In this document: positions 51,510-63,500 of the stretch, piece after piece
Layout of the letters: each line of letters starts with the position of its first letter
Position numbering within the stretch: position 1 is the first letter of the stretch
The notes under the pieces: model-generated
Databases searched by the model: none
Told to the model about the DNA's origin: nothing
Seen by the model: only the letters and a program-made list of their open reading frames with translations
Origin: Duganella rivi
Lineage (GTDB): Bacteria; Pseudomonadota; Gammaproteobacteria; Burkholderiales; Burkholderiaceae_D
Direction: 5' to 3'
NCBI RefSeq assembly: GCF_009857435.1
Contig: NZ_WWCK01000009.1
Coordinates: 62,001-126,000 of the forward strand
Length of the DNA: 64,000 nt
Position numbers and translations under genes: made by a program

Positions 51510-54500
51510 TTACTTGCCAGGCACCGCAAGGAAGCCTTGCGATGCGCCGCCATGCAGCGCTTTCAGTTTCAGCTCCTCGCTGTTGGCCGAAGCCGCGTTC
51601 AAGGTCGGCTTGCCGTCAGCCTCGAACTGGTTCAGCGCGGCGGCCAAGTTGGCCACGTTGCCGCCCACGCCCTGCCCCGGCACTTCCAGCTTGGTCACGG
51701 CCGGTGCGCTGGCTGCGGTGTTGAAGCTGTTCAGTGCCTGCGACAGGCCGCTGACATTGTTGCTCAGCGGTTGCTGCGCGGCCGACACCGAGAACCAGAC
51801 GTCGGCTACCGCGTGGCTGGCGCCGTCGGCAGTCTCGTAGGTCGAAGTGGCGCCGAGGATGTTGCCGTTGTTGCCGGTGGCGCCATCTTTCACGTCGAGG
51901 TTGAGCTTGGTGATGCCGAGGTCGGCCAGCGATTTCAGTTCGCTCGCCTGGCTGACGCCGTCCGCGTTGCCGTCGACCCAGACGCGCAGGTCGGCAAACT
52001 TGGCATCCTTGGCGTCGATGGTGCCGTCGCCGTTGGTGTCGAGTTCGGCCATGGCGGCGTAGCCGTCGGCGGCGCGCTTGCCGTTGGCCAGCGTGGTGCC
52101 GGAACCGAACAGTTCGCTACCGTCGTTGATGATGCCGTCGCCGTTGCGGTCCAGCGCCAGGAAGCCGTCGCCGCCGGCCAGCCAGCCGGTGTTGACCTTG
52201 TTGCCGCTGGCGGCCAGGTCGAACTGCACGCCGTTACCCAGTGCGGTGGTTTGCACGCCGTCGCCGTTCAGGTCGAGCGCGATCGGGGTCAGCGAGATCA
52301 GCGCGCTGATCTGGGCGCCGGTCAGCGAACCACGCTGGTCTGCGGACAGGGCATGGATCTGCTGGGTGGTCAGCGCGTGGATCTGGTTGGTGGTCAGCGA
52401 CACGATCTCCTGGGTGGTCAGCGAGCGGATCTGTTTCGACGACAGCGCGCGGATGCCGTTGGTGGTGATCGCCACCAGGTCAGCCGTTTCGAACGCGGCC
52501 AGCGCGGTGGTCGACAGCGCCGCCACTTGCTGGGTGCTCAGGTTGGCCACTTGCGCGGTGGTCAGCGCCACGCCTTGTGCCGAGCTCAGTACCGACAGGT
52601 TGGCGGTGCTGACTGCCGCGATTTCCGACACGGTCAGCGCGGCAATCGCGCCGGTCGACAGGGCCGAGAAGTTACGGCTCGACAGGGCCGCCACTTGCGC
52701 GGTGGCCAGCGAGGCCGCTTGCGCGGTGGTCAGGGCGCCGATCTGGTTGGTGCTCAGGCCCACCGAGAAGGCTGCGGTGCCCAGCGCCGCCACTTGCGCG
52801 GTGCTCAGCGCCACCACCTGGGCGGTCGACAGACCGGTCAGTTGCAGCGTGCGCAGGGCCGCCACGTCAGCGGTGCTGAGACCGGCCAGGTCGGCGGTTT
52901 CAATCGCGCCGATGCTGTTGGTCGACAGCGCCACCACTTGCGCGGTGCTCAGCGCGGCGAACTGGCTGGAAGTCAGCGCCACGACCTGATCGGTGCTCAG
53001 CGTGCCGATAGCGGCGGTGCTCAGCGCAGCCAGGGTGGCGGTGCCCAGCGTGTTGATTTGCTGGGTGGTCAGCGCGTTGACCTGGGCGGTGCTCAGAATC
53101 GCGATGGCCTGGGTCTTGATCGCGGCCAGGTCAGCGGTTTCCAGCGCGGCCACCGAAGCGGTGGTCAGCGCTGCCACTTGCAGGGTGCTCAGGGCAGCGG
53201 CTTCGCCGGTGGTCAGCGCCACCACCTGGGCCGTGCCCAGCGCCTTGATCTGGGTGGCGCTCAGGGCGGCAATCGCAGCGGTCGACAGTGCGGCCAGATC
53301 AGCGGTTTCCAGTGCGGCGATGCCGTTGCTGGTCAGCGCTGCGGCCTGGGCGGCGGTCAGCGCCGACGCCTGGGCCGTGGTCAGCGCCACGATCTGGTTG
53401 GTGCTCAGCGAAGCGATGCCGGCGGTGCTGATGGCGGCCACTTGCGCGGTCGACAGCGTCGCCACTTGCTCGGTTTCGAGGCCGGCCAGCTGGTTGGTGC
53501 GCAGCACGCTGATGTCCAGCGTGCTCAGGCCGGCCAGGTCGGCGGTGTCCAGCGCACCGATGGTCTGGCTGCGCAGGGCGATTACCTGGTTGGTCGACAG
53601 CGACGCCAGTTGCGCCGAGGTCAGCGCCACAGCCTGGTCGGTGGTCAGCGCGCCGATGCCGGCGGTGCTGATGGCGGCCAGGGTGCTGGTGCCCAGCGTG
53701 TTGATCTGCAGCGTGCTCAGGGCGGCCACTTGCGCGGTGCTCAGGCCAGCCACGGCTTGGGTTTTGATCGCGGCCAGATCAGCGGTTTCCAGCGCAGCCA
53801 CCGAGGCGGTGGTCAGGGCTGCCACCTGGGCGGTGCTCAGGGCGGCAGCTTCGTTGGTAGTCAGCGCCACCACTTGCGCGGTGCCCAGTGCCTTGATCTG
53901 GTTGGCGGTCAGCGCAGCGATTGCAGCGGTCGACAGCGCCGCCAGATCGGCGGTTTCCAGTGCGGCGATGCTGTTGGTGCTCAGGGCCGCAGCTTGCGCG
54001 CTACCCAGTACGCTTGCCTGCAGCGTGGTCAGCGCCACCACCTGGTTGGTGCTCAGCGAGGCGATGCCGGCGGTACTAATGGCGGCCACTTGCGCGGTCG
54101 ACAGCGTAGCCACTTGCTCGGTCGCCAGACCGGCCAGCTGGTTGGTGCGCAGTACGGCCACGTTGGCAGCGCTCAGGCCGGCCAGGTCAGCCGTTTCAAT
54201 CGCGCCGATGCTGTTGCTGGTCAGCGCCACCGCCTGGGCGGTGCCGAAGCTGGCGATCTGGGCCGAGGTCAGCGCCACCACTTGCGCGGTGGTCAGCGCG
54301 GCGATGCCGGCGGTGCTGATGGCGGCCAGCGAGGCGGTCGCCAGGGTGTTGATTTGCAGCGTGCTCAGGGCAGCCACTTGCGCGGTGCTCAGCGCGGTGA
54401 TGGCTTGCGACTTGAGGGCCGACAGGTCAGCGGTTTCCAGCACGGCCACCGAGGCGGTCGGCAGGGCTGCCACCTGGGCGGTGCTCAGGGCCGCCGCTTG

Positions 54501-57500
54501 CGCGGTGGTCAGGGCGACCACCTGGGCGGTGCTCAGCGACTTGATCTGGTTGGCGCTCAGGCCGGCCACAGCGTTGGTCGACAGCGCAGCGAAGTCGGCG
54601 GTTTCAAGCGCGCCGATCACGGCGGTGCCCAGGGCAGCCACTTGGGCGCTGCTCAGTGCGGCCGCTTGCGCGGTGTTCAGTGCCACCAGCTGATCGGTGC
54701 TCAGCGAAGCGATGCCGGCGGTGCTCAGCGCAGCCACCTGGTTGCTGCCCAGTGCAGCCACCTGACTGGTGGTCAAGCCGTCCAGCTGGTTGCTGCGCAG
54801 CGCGGCCATGGCGGCGGTGCTCAGGCCGGCCAGGTCGGCGGTCTCGATCGCGCCGATGCTGTTGCTGCTCAGCGCCACGACTTGGGCGGTGGTCAGCGCG
54901 GCGATCTGGGCCGAGGTCAGTGCAACCACCTGCTCAGTGGTCAGCGCAGCGATGCCGGCGGTGCTGATGGCAGCCAGCGAAGCGGTTGCCAGGGTGTTGA
55001 TCTGCAAGGTGCTCAGGGCCGCAACTTGACCGGTGGTCAGCGCTGCGATGGCCTGGGTCTTGAAGGCCGACAGGTCTGCGGTTTCCAGCGCGGCAATCGC
55101 GTTGGTGGTCAGCGCAGCCACTTGCGCGGTGCTCAGCGCGGCGGCTTCGGCGGTGCTCAGGGCAACGATCTGGCCGGTGGTCAGCGCTTTGATCTGGTTG
55201 ATGGTCAGACCGGTGACCGCGTTGCTCGACAGTGCGGCGAAGTCAGCGGTTTCCAGCGCGGCAATCGCGTTGGTGCCCAGCGCGGCAACTTGCGCCGTGG
55301 TCAGGGCCGCCGCTTGCGCGGTGGTCAGGGCCACGATCTGGTTGGTGCTCAGCGAAGCCACGGCAGCGGTGCTCAGTGCAGCAACTTGGTTGGTGCCCAG
55401 TGCGGCCAGCTGGGTGGTCGACAGGCCCAGCAGCTGGCTGCTGCGCAGGGCAGCCACGGCGCTGGTGCTCAGGCCCACCAGGTCGGCGGTTTCAATCGCG
55501 CCGATGCTGTTGCTGCTCAGGGCGATGATTTGCGCGCTGGTCAGGGCCGACAGTTGTTGCGAGGTCAGCGCCACGATCTGGTTGGTGGTCAAGGCGGCGA
55601 TGCCGGCGGTGCTGATCGCACCCAGCGAGGCGCTGCCCAAGGTGTTGATTTGCAGCGTGCTCAGGGCGGCCACTTGCGCGGTGCTCAGCGCGGCGATGGC
55701 GGCGGTCTTGATTGCCGACAGATCAGCGGTTTCCAGTGCGGAGATCGCGTCGGTGCTCAGCGCAGCCACTTGCGCGGTGCTCAGGGCGGCCGCTTCGGTG
55801 GTGGTCAGGGCGACGACTTGGCCGGTGGTCAGCGCCTTGATCTGGGTCACGGTCAGGCCGGTCACCGCGTTGCTCGACAGGGCTGCAAAGTCGGCGGTCT
55901 CGATGGCGGCAATCGCGTTGGTGCCCAGCGCGGCAACTTGCGCCGTGGTCAGGGCCGCCGCTTGCGCGGTGGTCAGGGCCACGATCTGGTTGGTGCTCAG
56001 CGAAGCCACGGCAGCGGTGCTCAGTGCAGCAATTTGGTTGGTGCCCAGTGCGGCCAGCTGGGTGGTCGACAGGCCCAGCAGCTGGCTGCTGCGCAATGCG
56101 GCCACGGCGCTGGTGCTCAGGCCCACCAGGTCGGCGGTTTCAATTGCGCCGATGCTGTTGCTGGTCAGGGCGACGATTTGCGCGCTGCTCAGGGCCGACA
56201 GTTGTTGCGAGGTCAACGCCACGATCTGGTTGGTGGTCAAGGCGGCGATGCCGGCGGTGCTGATCGCACCCAGCGAGGCGCTGCCCAGGGTGTTGATTTG
56301 CAGCGTGCTCAGGGCAGCTACTTGCGCGGTGGTCAGGGCGGCGATCGAGGCCGTCTTGATGGCCGACAGGTCGGCGGTTTCCAGCGCGGCAATCGCGTCG
56401 GTCGACAGCGCGGCCACTTGCGCGGTGCTCAGGGCAGCCGCTTCGGCGGTGCTCAGTGCCACCACCTGGCCGGTGGTCAGCGCCTTGATCTGGTTGACGC
56501 TCAGGCCGGCAACGGCGGCGGTCGACAGTGCTGCGAAGTCGGCGGTTTCCAGTGCGGCGATGGCATTGGTGCCCAGCGCAGCCACTTGCGCGGTGCTCAG
56601 TACCGACGCTTGCGCGGTGGTCAGGGCCACGATCTGGTTGGTGCTCAGCGAAGCGATGCCGGCAGTGCTCAGCGCAGCCACCTGGCCGGTGCTCAGGGCA
56701 GCCACCTGGGTGGTGCTCAGGCCCACCAGCTGGGCGCTGCGCAGGGCGGCGACGGCGCTGGTGCTCAGGCCAACCAGGTCGGCGGTTTCAATCGCGCCGA
56801 TGCTGTTGCTGCTCAGGGCGACGATTTGCAGGCTGCTCAAGGCCGACAGTTGCTGCGAGGTCAGGGCCACGATCTGGTTGGTGGTCAGCGCCGCGATGCC
56901 GGCGGTGCTGATGGCGCCCAGCGAGGCAGTCGCCAGGGTGTTGATTTGCAGCGTGCTCAGGGCCGCCACTTGCGCGGTGGTCAGGGCAGCGATGGCAGCG
57001 GTCTTGATCGCCGACAGGTCGGCGGTTTCCAGCGCAGCAATCGCGTCGGTGCTCAGGGCCGCAACTTGCGCGGTGCTCAGGGCAGCCGCTTCGGTGGTGG
57101 TCAGGGCCACGACCTGGCCGGTGGTCAGCGCCTTGATCTGGTTGACGCTCAGGCCGGCCACAGCAGCGGTCGACAGAGCGGCAAAGTCAGCGGTTTCCAG
57201 CGCGGCAATCGCGTTGGTGCCGAGTGCCGCCACTTGCGCGGTGCTCAGTACCGAGGCTTGGGCGGTGGTCAGCGCGACGATTTGCGCGGTGCCCAGCGAA
57301 GCGATGCCGGCGGTGCTCAGGGCCGCCACTTGCGCGGTGCTCAGCGCGGCCACCTGGGCAGTGCTCAGGCCTACCAGCTGGGCGCTGCGCAGCGCAGCGA
57401 CGGCGCTGGTCGACAGGCCCACCAGGTCGGCGGTTTCAATCGCACCGATGCTGTTGCTGCTCAGGGCCGCCACTTGCGCGGTGCCCAGTGCGGCGAACTG

Positions 57501-60500
57501 TGCCGAGGTCAGCGCCACCACTTGCTCGGTGCTCAGGGCAGCAATGCCGGCGGTGCTCAGGGCGGCCACCGAAGCGGTCGCCAGGGTGTTGATCTGGGTG
57601 GTGCCCAGCGCAGCCACTTGCGCGGTGCTCAGCGCGGCGATGGCGGCGGTTTTGATCGCGGCCAGGTCAGCGGTTTCCAGCGCGGCAATCGCGTTGGTCG
57701 ACAGCGCGGCCACTTGCGCGGTGCCCAGTGCGGCAGCTTCGGTGGTGGTCAGTGCCACCACCTGGCCGGTGGTCAGCGCCTTGATCTGGTTGACGGTCAG
57801 GCCGGCCACAGCGTTGCTCGACAGCGCTGCAAAGTCGGCGGTCTCCAGCGCAGCGATGGCGTTGGTGCCCAGTGCTGCCACTTGCGCAGTGCTCAGTACC
57901 GAAGCTTGGGCGGTGGTCAGGGCGACGATCTGGTCGGTGCCCAGCGAGGCGATGCCGGCGGTGCTCAGGGCAGCCACTTGCGCGGTGCCCAGCGCGGCGA
58001 CTTGACCGGTGGTCAGGCCTACCAGCTGGCTGCTGCGCAGTGCAGCAACGGCGCTGGTCGACAGACCCACCAGGTCGGCGGTTTCAATCGCGCCGATGCT
58101 GCTGCTGGTCAGCGCGCTCACTTGCGCGGTGCTCAGCGCGCCCAGTTGGGCCGAGGTCAGCGCCACCACCTGGGCGGTGGTCAGCGCGCCGATGCCGGCG
58201 GTGCTGATGGCGGCCAAGGTGCCGGTGCCCAGGGTGTTGATTTGCAGCGTGGTCAGGGCCGCCACTTGCGCGGTGGTCAGCGCGGCGATAGCGGCAGTCT
58301 TGATCGCAGCCAGATCGGCGGTTTCCAGCGCGGCGACGGCGTTGGCCGACAGCGCAGCCACTTGCGCGGTGCTCAGGGATGCGGCTTCACCGGTGGTCAG
58401 TGCCACGACTTGGGCGCTGGTCAGCGCTTTCACCTGCGCCACGCTCAGGGCGGCGACGGCACTGGTCGACAGTGCTGCAAAGTCAGCGGTTTCCAGCGCG
58501 GCAATCGCGTTGGTGCTCAGCGCCAGCACTTGCGCCGTGCTCAGCGCTGCGGCTTGGGCGGTGGTCAGGGCAACGATTTGATCGGTGCTCAGGCCGGCAA
58601 CGGCGCCGGTGGTCAGGGCCGCGACTTGCGTGGTGCTCAGGGCGGCGACTTGGGCGGTGCTCAAGCCGGCCAGCTGGGCGCTGCGCAGCACAGCCACCTG
58701 GCTGGTGCTCAGGCCGGCCAGGTCGGCGGTTTCAATCGCGCCGATGCTGCTGCTGGTCAGGGCGCCTACCTGGGCGGTGCCCAGCGCGGCGATTTGCGCC
58801 GAGGTCAGCGCCACCACTTGGGCGGTGCCCAGCGCGGCGATGCCGGCGGTGCTCAGCGCGGCCAGCGAGGCGGTGGCCAGGTTGTTGATTTGCAGCGTGG
58901 TCAGCGCGGCGACTTGCGCGGTGCCCAGCGCGGCGATGGCGGCGGTTTTGATGGCGGCCAGGTCGGCGGTTTCCAGCGCTGCCACGGCGTTGCTCGACAG
59001 CGCGGCTACCTGGGCGGTGCTCAGGGCGGCCGCTTCGGTGGTGGTCAGCGCCACCACTTGCGCGGTGGTCAGGGCTTTAACCTGGTTGACGGTCAGCGCA
59101 GCCACCGCGTTGCTCGACAGTGCAGCAAAGTCGGCGGTCTCGATGGCGGCAATCGCGTTGGTGCCCAGCGCCACCACTTGGGCGGTGCTCAGCACCGAGG
59201 CTTGCGCGGTGGTCAGGGCGACGATTTGATCGGTACCCAGGCCGGCAACAGCGGCGGTGCTCAGCGCGGCCACTTGGCCGGTGCTCAGGGTTGCTACTTG
59301 CGCGGTGGTCAGGCCCAGCAGCTGGCTGCTGCGCAGGGCAGCAACCGCGTTGGTGGACAGGCCTACCAGATCGGCGGTTTCCAGTGCACCCAGCGCGCTC
59401 GAGCTCAGGGCTGCCACTTGGGCGGTACCCAGTGCGGCCAGTTGTGCCGAGGTCAGCGCCACAGCTTGGGCGGTGCTCAGTGCAGCGATACCGGCGGTGC
59501 TCAGCGCAGCGATCGAAGCGGTGGCCAGGGTGTTGATTTGCAGCGTGGTCAGGGCAGCCACTTGCGCGGTGCTCAGCGCAGCGATAGCGGCAGTCTTGAT
59601 TGCCGACAGGTCGGCGGTTTCCAGTGCAGCGACAGCGGTGGCCGACAGCGCGGCCACTTGGGCGGTGCTCAGCGAAGCCGCTTCGCCGGTGGTCAGCGCC
59701 ACGACCTGGTCGCTGGTCAGCGCTTTGACTTGCGCCACGCTCAGGGCGGCAACGGCGTTGGTCGACAGCGCTGCAAAGTCAGCGGTTTCCAGTGCGGCAA
59801 TCGCGTTGGTGGTCAGTGCCGCCACTTGGGCGGTGCTCAGCACCGATGCCTGGGCGGTGGTCAGCGCGACGATTTGCGCGGTGCTCAGGCCGGCGATGGC
59901 GGCGGTTGCCAGCGCCGCCACTTGCGCGGTCGACAGGGCAGCCACCTGGCCGGTGCTCAAGCCAGCCAGTTGCGCGCTGCGCAGCAGGCCAACCTGGGTG
60001 GTGGTCAGGCCGGCCAGGTCGGCGGTTTCAATCGCGCCGATGCTGTTGCTGCTCAGCGCACCGATCTGGGCGCTGGCCAGCGCGCCGATTTGCGCCGAGG
60101 TCAGGGCCACGACTTGCGCGGTGGTCAGCGCGCCGATGCCGGCGGTGCTGATGGCCACCAGCGAAGCGGTGCCCAAGGTGTTGATTTGCAGCGTGGTCAG
60201 TGCCGCCACTTGCGCGGTGGTCAGCGCGGCGATGCCGGCGGTTTTGATCGCGGCCAGGTCGGCGGTTTCCAGTGCAGCGACGGCGGTGGCCGACAGCGCA
60301 GCCACTTGCGCGGTGCTCAGGGCGGCGGCTTCACCGGTGGTCAGCGCCACAACCTGGTCGCTGGTCAGCGCTTTGACTTGCGCCACGCTCAGGGCGGCAA
60401 CAGCGTTGGTCGACAGCGCCGCGAAGTCAGCGGTTTCCAGTGCGGCGATGGCATTGCTGCTCAGCGCCAGCACTTGGGCGGTGCTCAGTACCGCCGCTTG

Positions 60501-63500
60501 CGCGGTGGTCAGTGCCACGATTTGAGCGGTGCTCAGGCCGGCAACGGCGCTGGTGGTCAGCGCCGATACCTGGGCGGTCGACAGGGCGGCAACCTGGCCG
60601 GTGGTCAGGCCTGCCAGCTGGGCGCTGCGCAGTACGGCGACTTGGCTGGTGGTCAGGCCGGCCAGGTCGGCGGTTTCAATTGCGCCGATGCTGTCGTCGG
60701 TCAGGGCAGCGATTTGCGCGGTGCCCAGCGAACCGATTTGCGCCGAGGTCAGCGCCACCACCTGGGCGGTGCCCAGGGCGGCGATGCCGGCGGTGCTCAG
60801 GGCAGCCAGCGACGCGGTGGCCAGGTTGTTGATTTGCAGCGTGGTCAGTGCCGAGACTTGCGCGGTGGTCAGCGCGGCGATGGCGGCGGTTTTCAGTGCG
60901 GCCAGGTCGGCGGTTTCCAGCGCAGCAACGGCGTTGGTCGACAGCGCTGCCACTTGCGCGGTGCTCAGGGCAGCCGCTTCGGCGGTGGTCAGGGCGACGA
61001 CTTGCGCGGTGGTCAGCGCTTTGACCTGGTTGACGGTCAGCGCGGCAACAGCGGCGCTCGACAGTGCTGCGAAGTCGGCGGTTTCAATCGCGGCCACGGC
61101 GTTGGTGCCCAGCGCGGCCACCTGGGCGGCGCTCAGGGTGGCGGCTTGCGCGGTGGTCAGGGCAACGATTTGATCGGTGCTCAGGCCGGCGATGGCCGAG
61201 GTGGTCAGCGCGGCGACTTGGCCGGTGCTCAGGGTGGCCACTTGGGCGGTGGTCAGGCCGGCCAGCTGGCTGCTGCGCAGGGCGGCGATGTCGTTGGTCG
61301 ACAGGCCCGCCAGGTCAGCGGTTTCCAGCGCGCCCAGCGCGCTCGAGCTCAGGGCCGCCACTTGCGCGGTGCCCAGTGCGGCCAGTTGCGCCGAGGTCAG
61401 CGCCACGGCTTGCGCGGTGCTCAGGGCAGCGATGCCGGCGGTGCTCAGCGCAGCGATCGAAGCGGTGGCCAGGGTGTTGATTTGCAGCGTGGTCAGGGCC
61501 GCCACTTGCGCGGTGCTCAGCGCAGCGATAGCGGCGGTCTTGATGGCCGACAGGTCGGCGGTTTCCAGCGCGGCAATCGCGGTGGACGACAGCGCCGCCA
61601 CTTGGGCGGTGCTCAGGGTCGCGGCTTCGGCGGTGGTCAGGGCGATGATCTGCTCGCTGTCCAGTGCCTTGATCTGGTTGGCGCTCAGGGCGGCCACGGC
61701 AGCGGTCGACAGGGCAGCCAGATCGGCGGTTTCCAGTGCGCCGATGGCGTTGGTGCTCAGCGCGGCTGCTTGCGCGCTGCTCAGCACCGCTGCCTGGGCG
61801 GTGGTCAGCGCGACGACCTGGTTGGTGGTCAGCGCGGCAATCGCGCCGGTGGTCAGGGCCGCCACCTGGGTGGTCGACAAGGTCGCCACTTGCGCGGTGG
61901 TCAGGGCAGCAACCTGGGCGCTGCGCAGGGCAGCGATGTCGTTGGTCGACAGGCCGGCCAGGTCAGCGGTTTCCAGTGCGGCAATCGCGTTGGTCGACAG
62001 CGCAGCCACTTGCGCGGTGCTCAGCGCGGCCAGCTGGGCCGAGGTCAGCGCCACAGCCTGCTCGGTGCTCAGGGCGCCGACAGCAGCGGTGCTCAGCGCG
62101 GCCAGCGAAGCGGTCGGCAGCGAGTTGACTTGGGCGGTGGTCAGCGCCGCCACTTGCGCGGTGCTCAGGGCAGCGATGCTGGCGGTCTTGATAGCGGCCA
62201 GGTCGCCGGTTTCCAGCGCGGCAACCGCGTTGGCGGTCAGCGCGGCCACCTGGGCGCTGCTCAGGGTGGCGGCTTCGTTGGTGGTCAGGGCGACGACTTG
62301 ATTGGTGGTCAACGCTTTGACCTGGGTCGCGCTCAGCGCGGCCACGGCGTTGGTCGACAGCGCGGCAAAGTCGGCGGTCTCAATCGCGGCAATCGCGTTG
62401 GTGCCCAGCGCTACCACTTGCGCGGTGCTCAGCGATGACGCTTGCGCGGTGGTCAGGGCGGCGATTTGTGCGGTGCTCAGGCCGGCGAAGGCCGAGGTGG
62501 TCAGCGCCACCACCTGGGCGGTCGACAGGGCGCCGATCTGGTCGGAGCTCAGCAGGCCCAGCTGGGCGCTGCGCAGCACGGCGATCTGGCTGGTGGTCAG
62601 GCCGGCCAGGTCGGCGGTTTCAATCGCGCCGATGCTGTCGTCGGTCAGGGCCGCGATCTGGGTGGTGGTCAGGCTGGCGATCTGACCCGAGGTCAGCGCC
62701 ACCACTTGCGCGGTGGTCAGGCCGGCGATGCCGCCGGTGCTGATGTTGACCAGTTGCGCGGTGGCCAGGGTGTTGATTTGCAGGGTGGTCAGGGCGGCCA
62801 CTTGTGCCGAGCTCAGGGCTGCGATCACATTGGTTTTCAGCGCGGCCAGATCGGCGGTTTCCAGTGCTGCTACCAGCGCGGTCGACAGCGCGGCCACTTG
62901 CAGGGTGCTCAGGGTGGCGGCATCGGCGGTGGTCAGGGCCACCACTTGGGCGCTGTCCAGTGCCTTGATTTGATTGGCGCTCAGCGCGGCAATGGCGGCG
63001 GTCGACAGTGCGGCGAAGTCGGCGGTTTCCAGCGCGCCGATGGCGTTGGTGCTCAGGGCGGCGGCTTGCGAGCTGCTCAGCACGCTGGCCTGGGCGGTGC
63101 TCAGGGCCACCACCTGGTTGGTGGTCAGGGCGGCCACGCCAGCGGTGGTCAGGGCGGCGATCTGGCCGGTCGACAGCGCGGTGATCTGGCCGGTGGTCAG
63201 GGCCGCCACTTGCACGGTGCGCAGGGCGCCGATGTCATTGCTCGACAGGCCCACCAGATCGGCGGTTTCCAGCGCGGCAATGGCGCTGGTCGACAGCGCG
63301 GCCACTTGCTGGGTGCTCAGGGCAGCCAGGTGGGCCGAGGTCAGCGCCACGGCTTGTTCGGTGCTCAGGGCGCCAACGGCAGCGGTGCTCAGCGCGGCCA
63401 GCGAAGCGGTCGGCAGCGAGTTGATCTGGGCGGTGGTCAGGGCCGCCACTTGCGCGGTGCTCAGCACGGCCAGCGAAGTGGCTTTGATGGCGGCCAGGTC

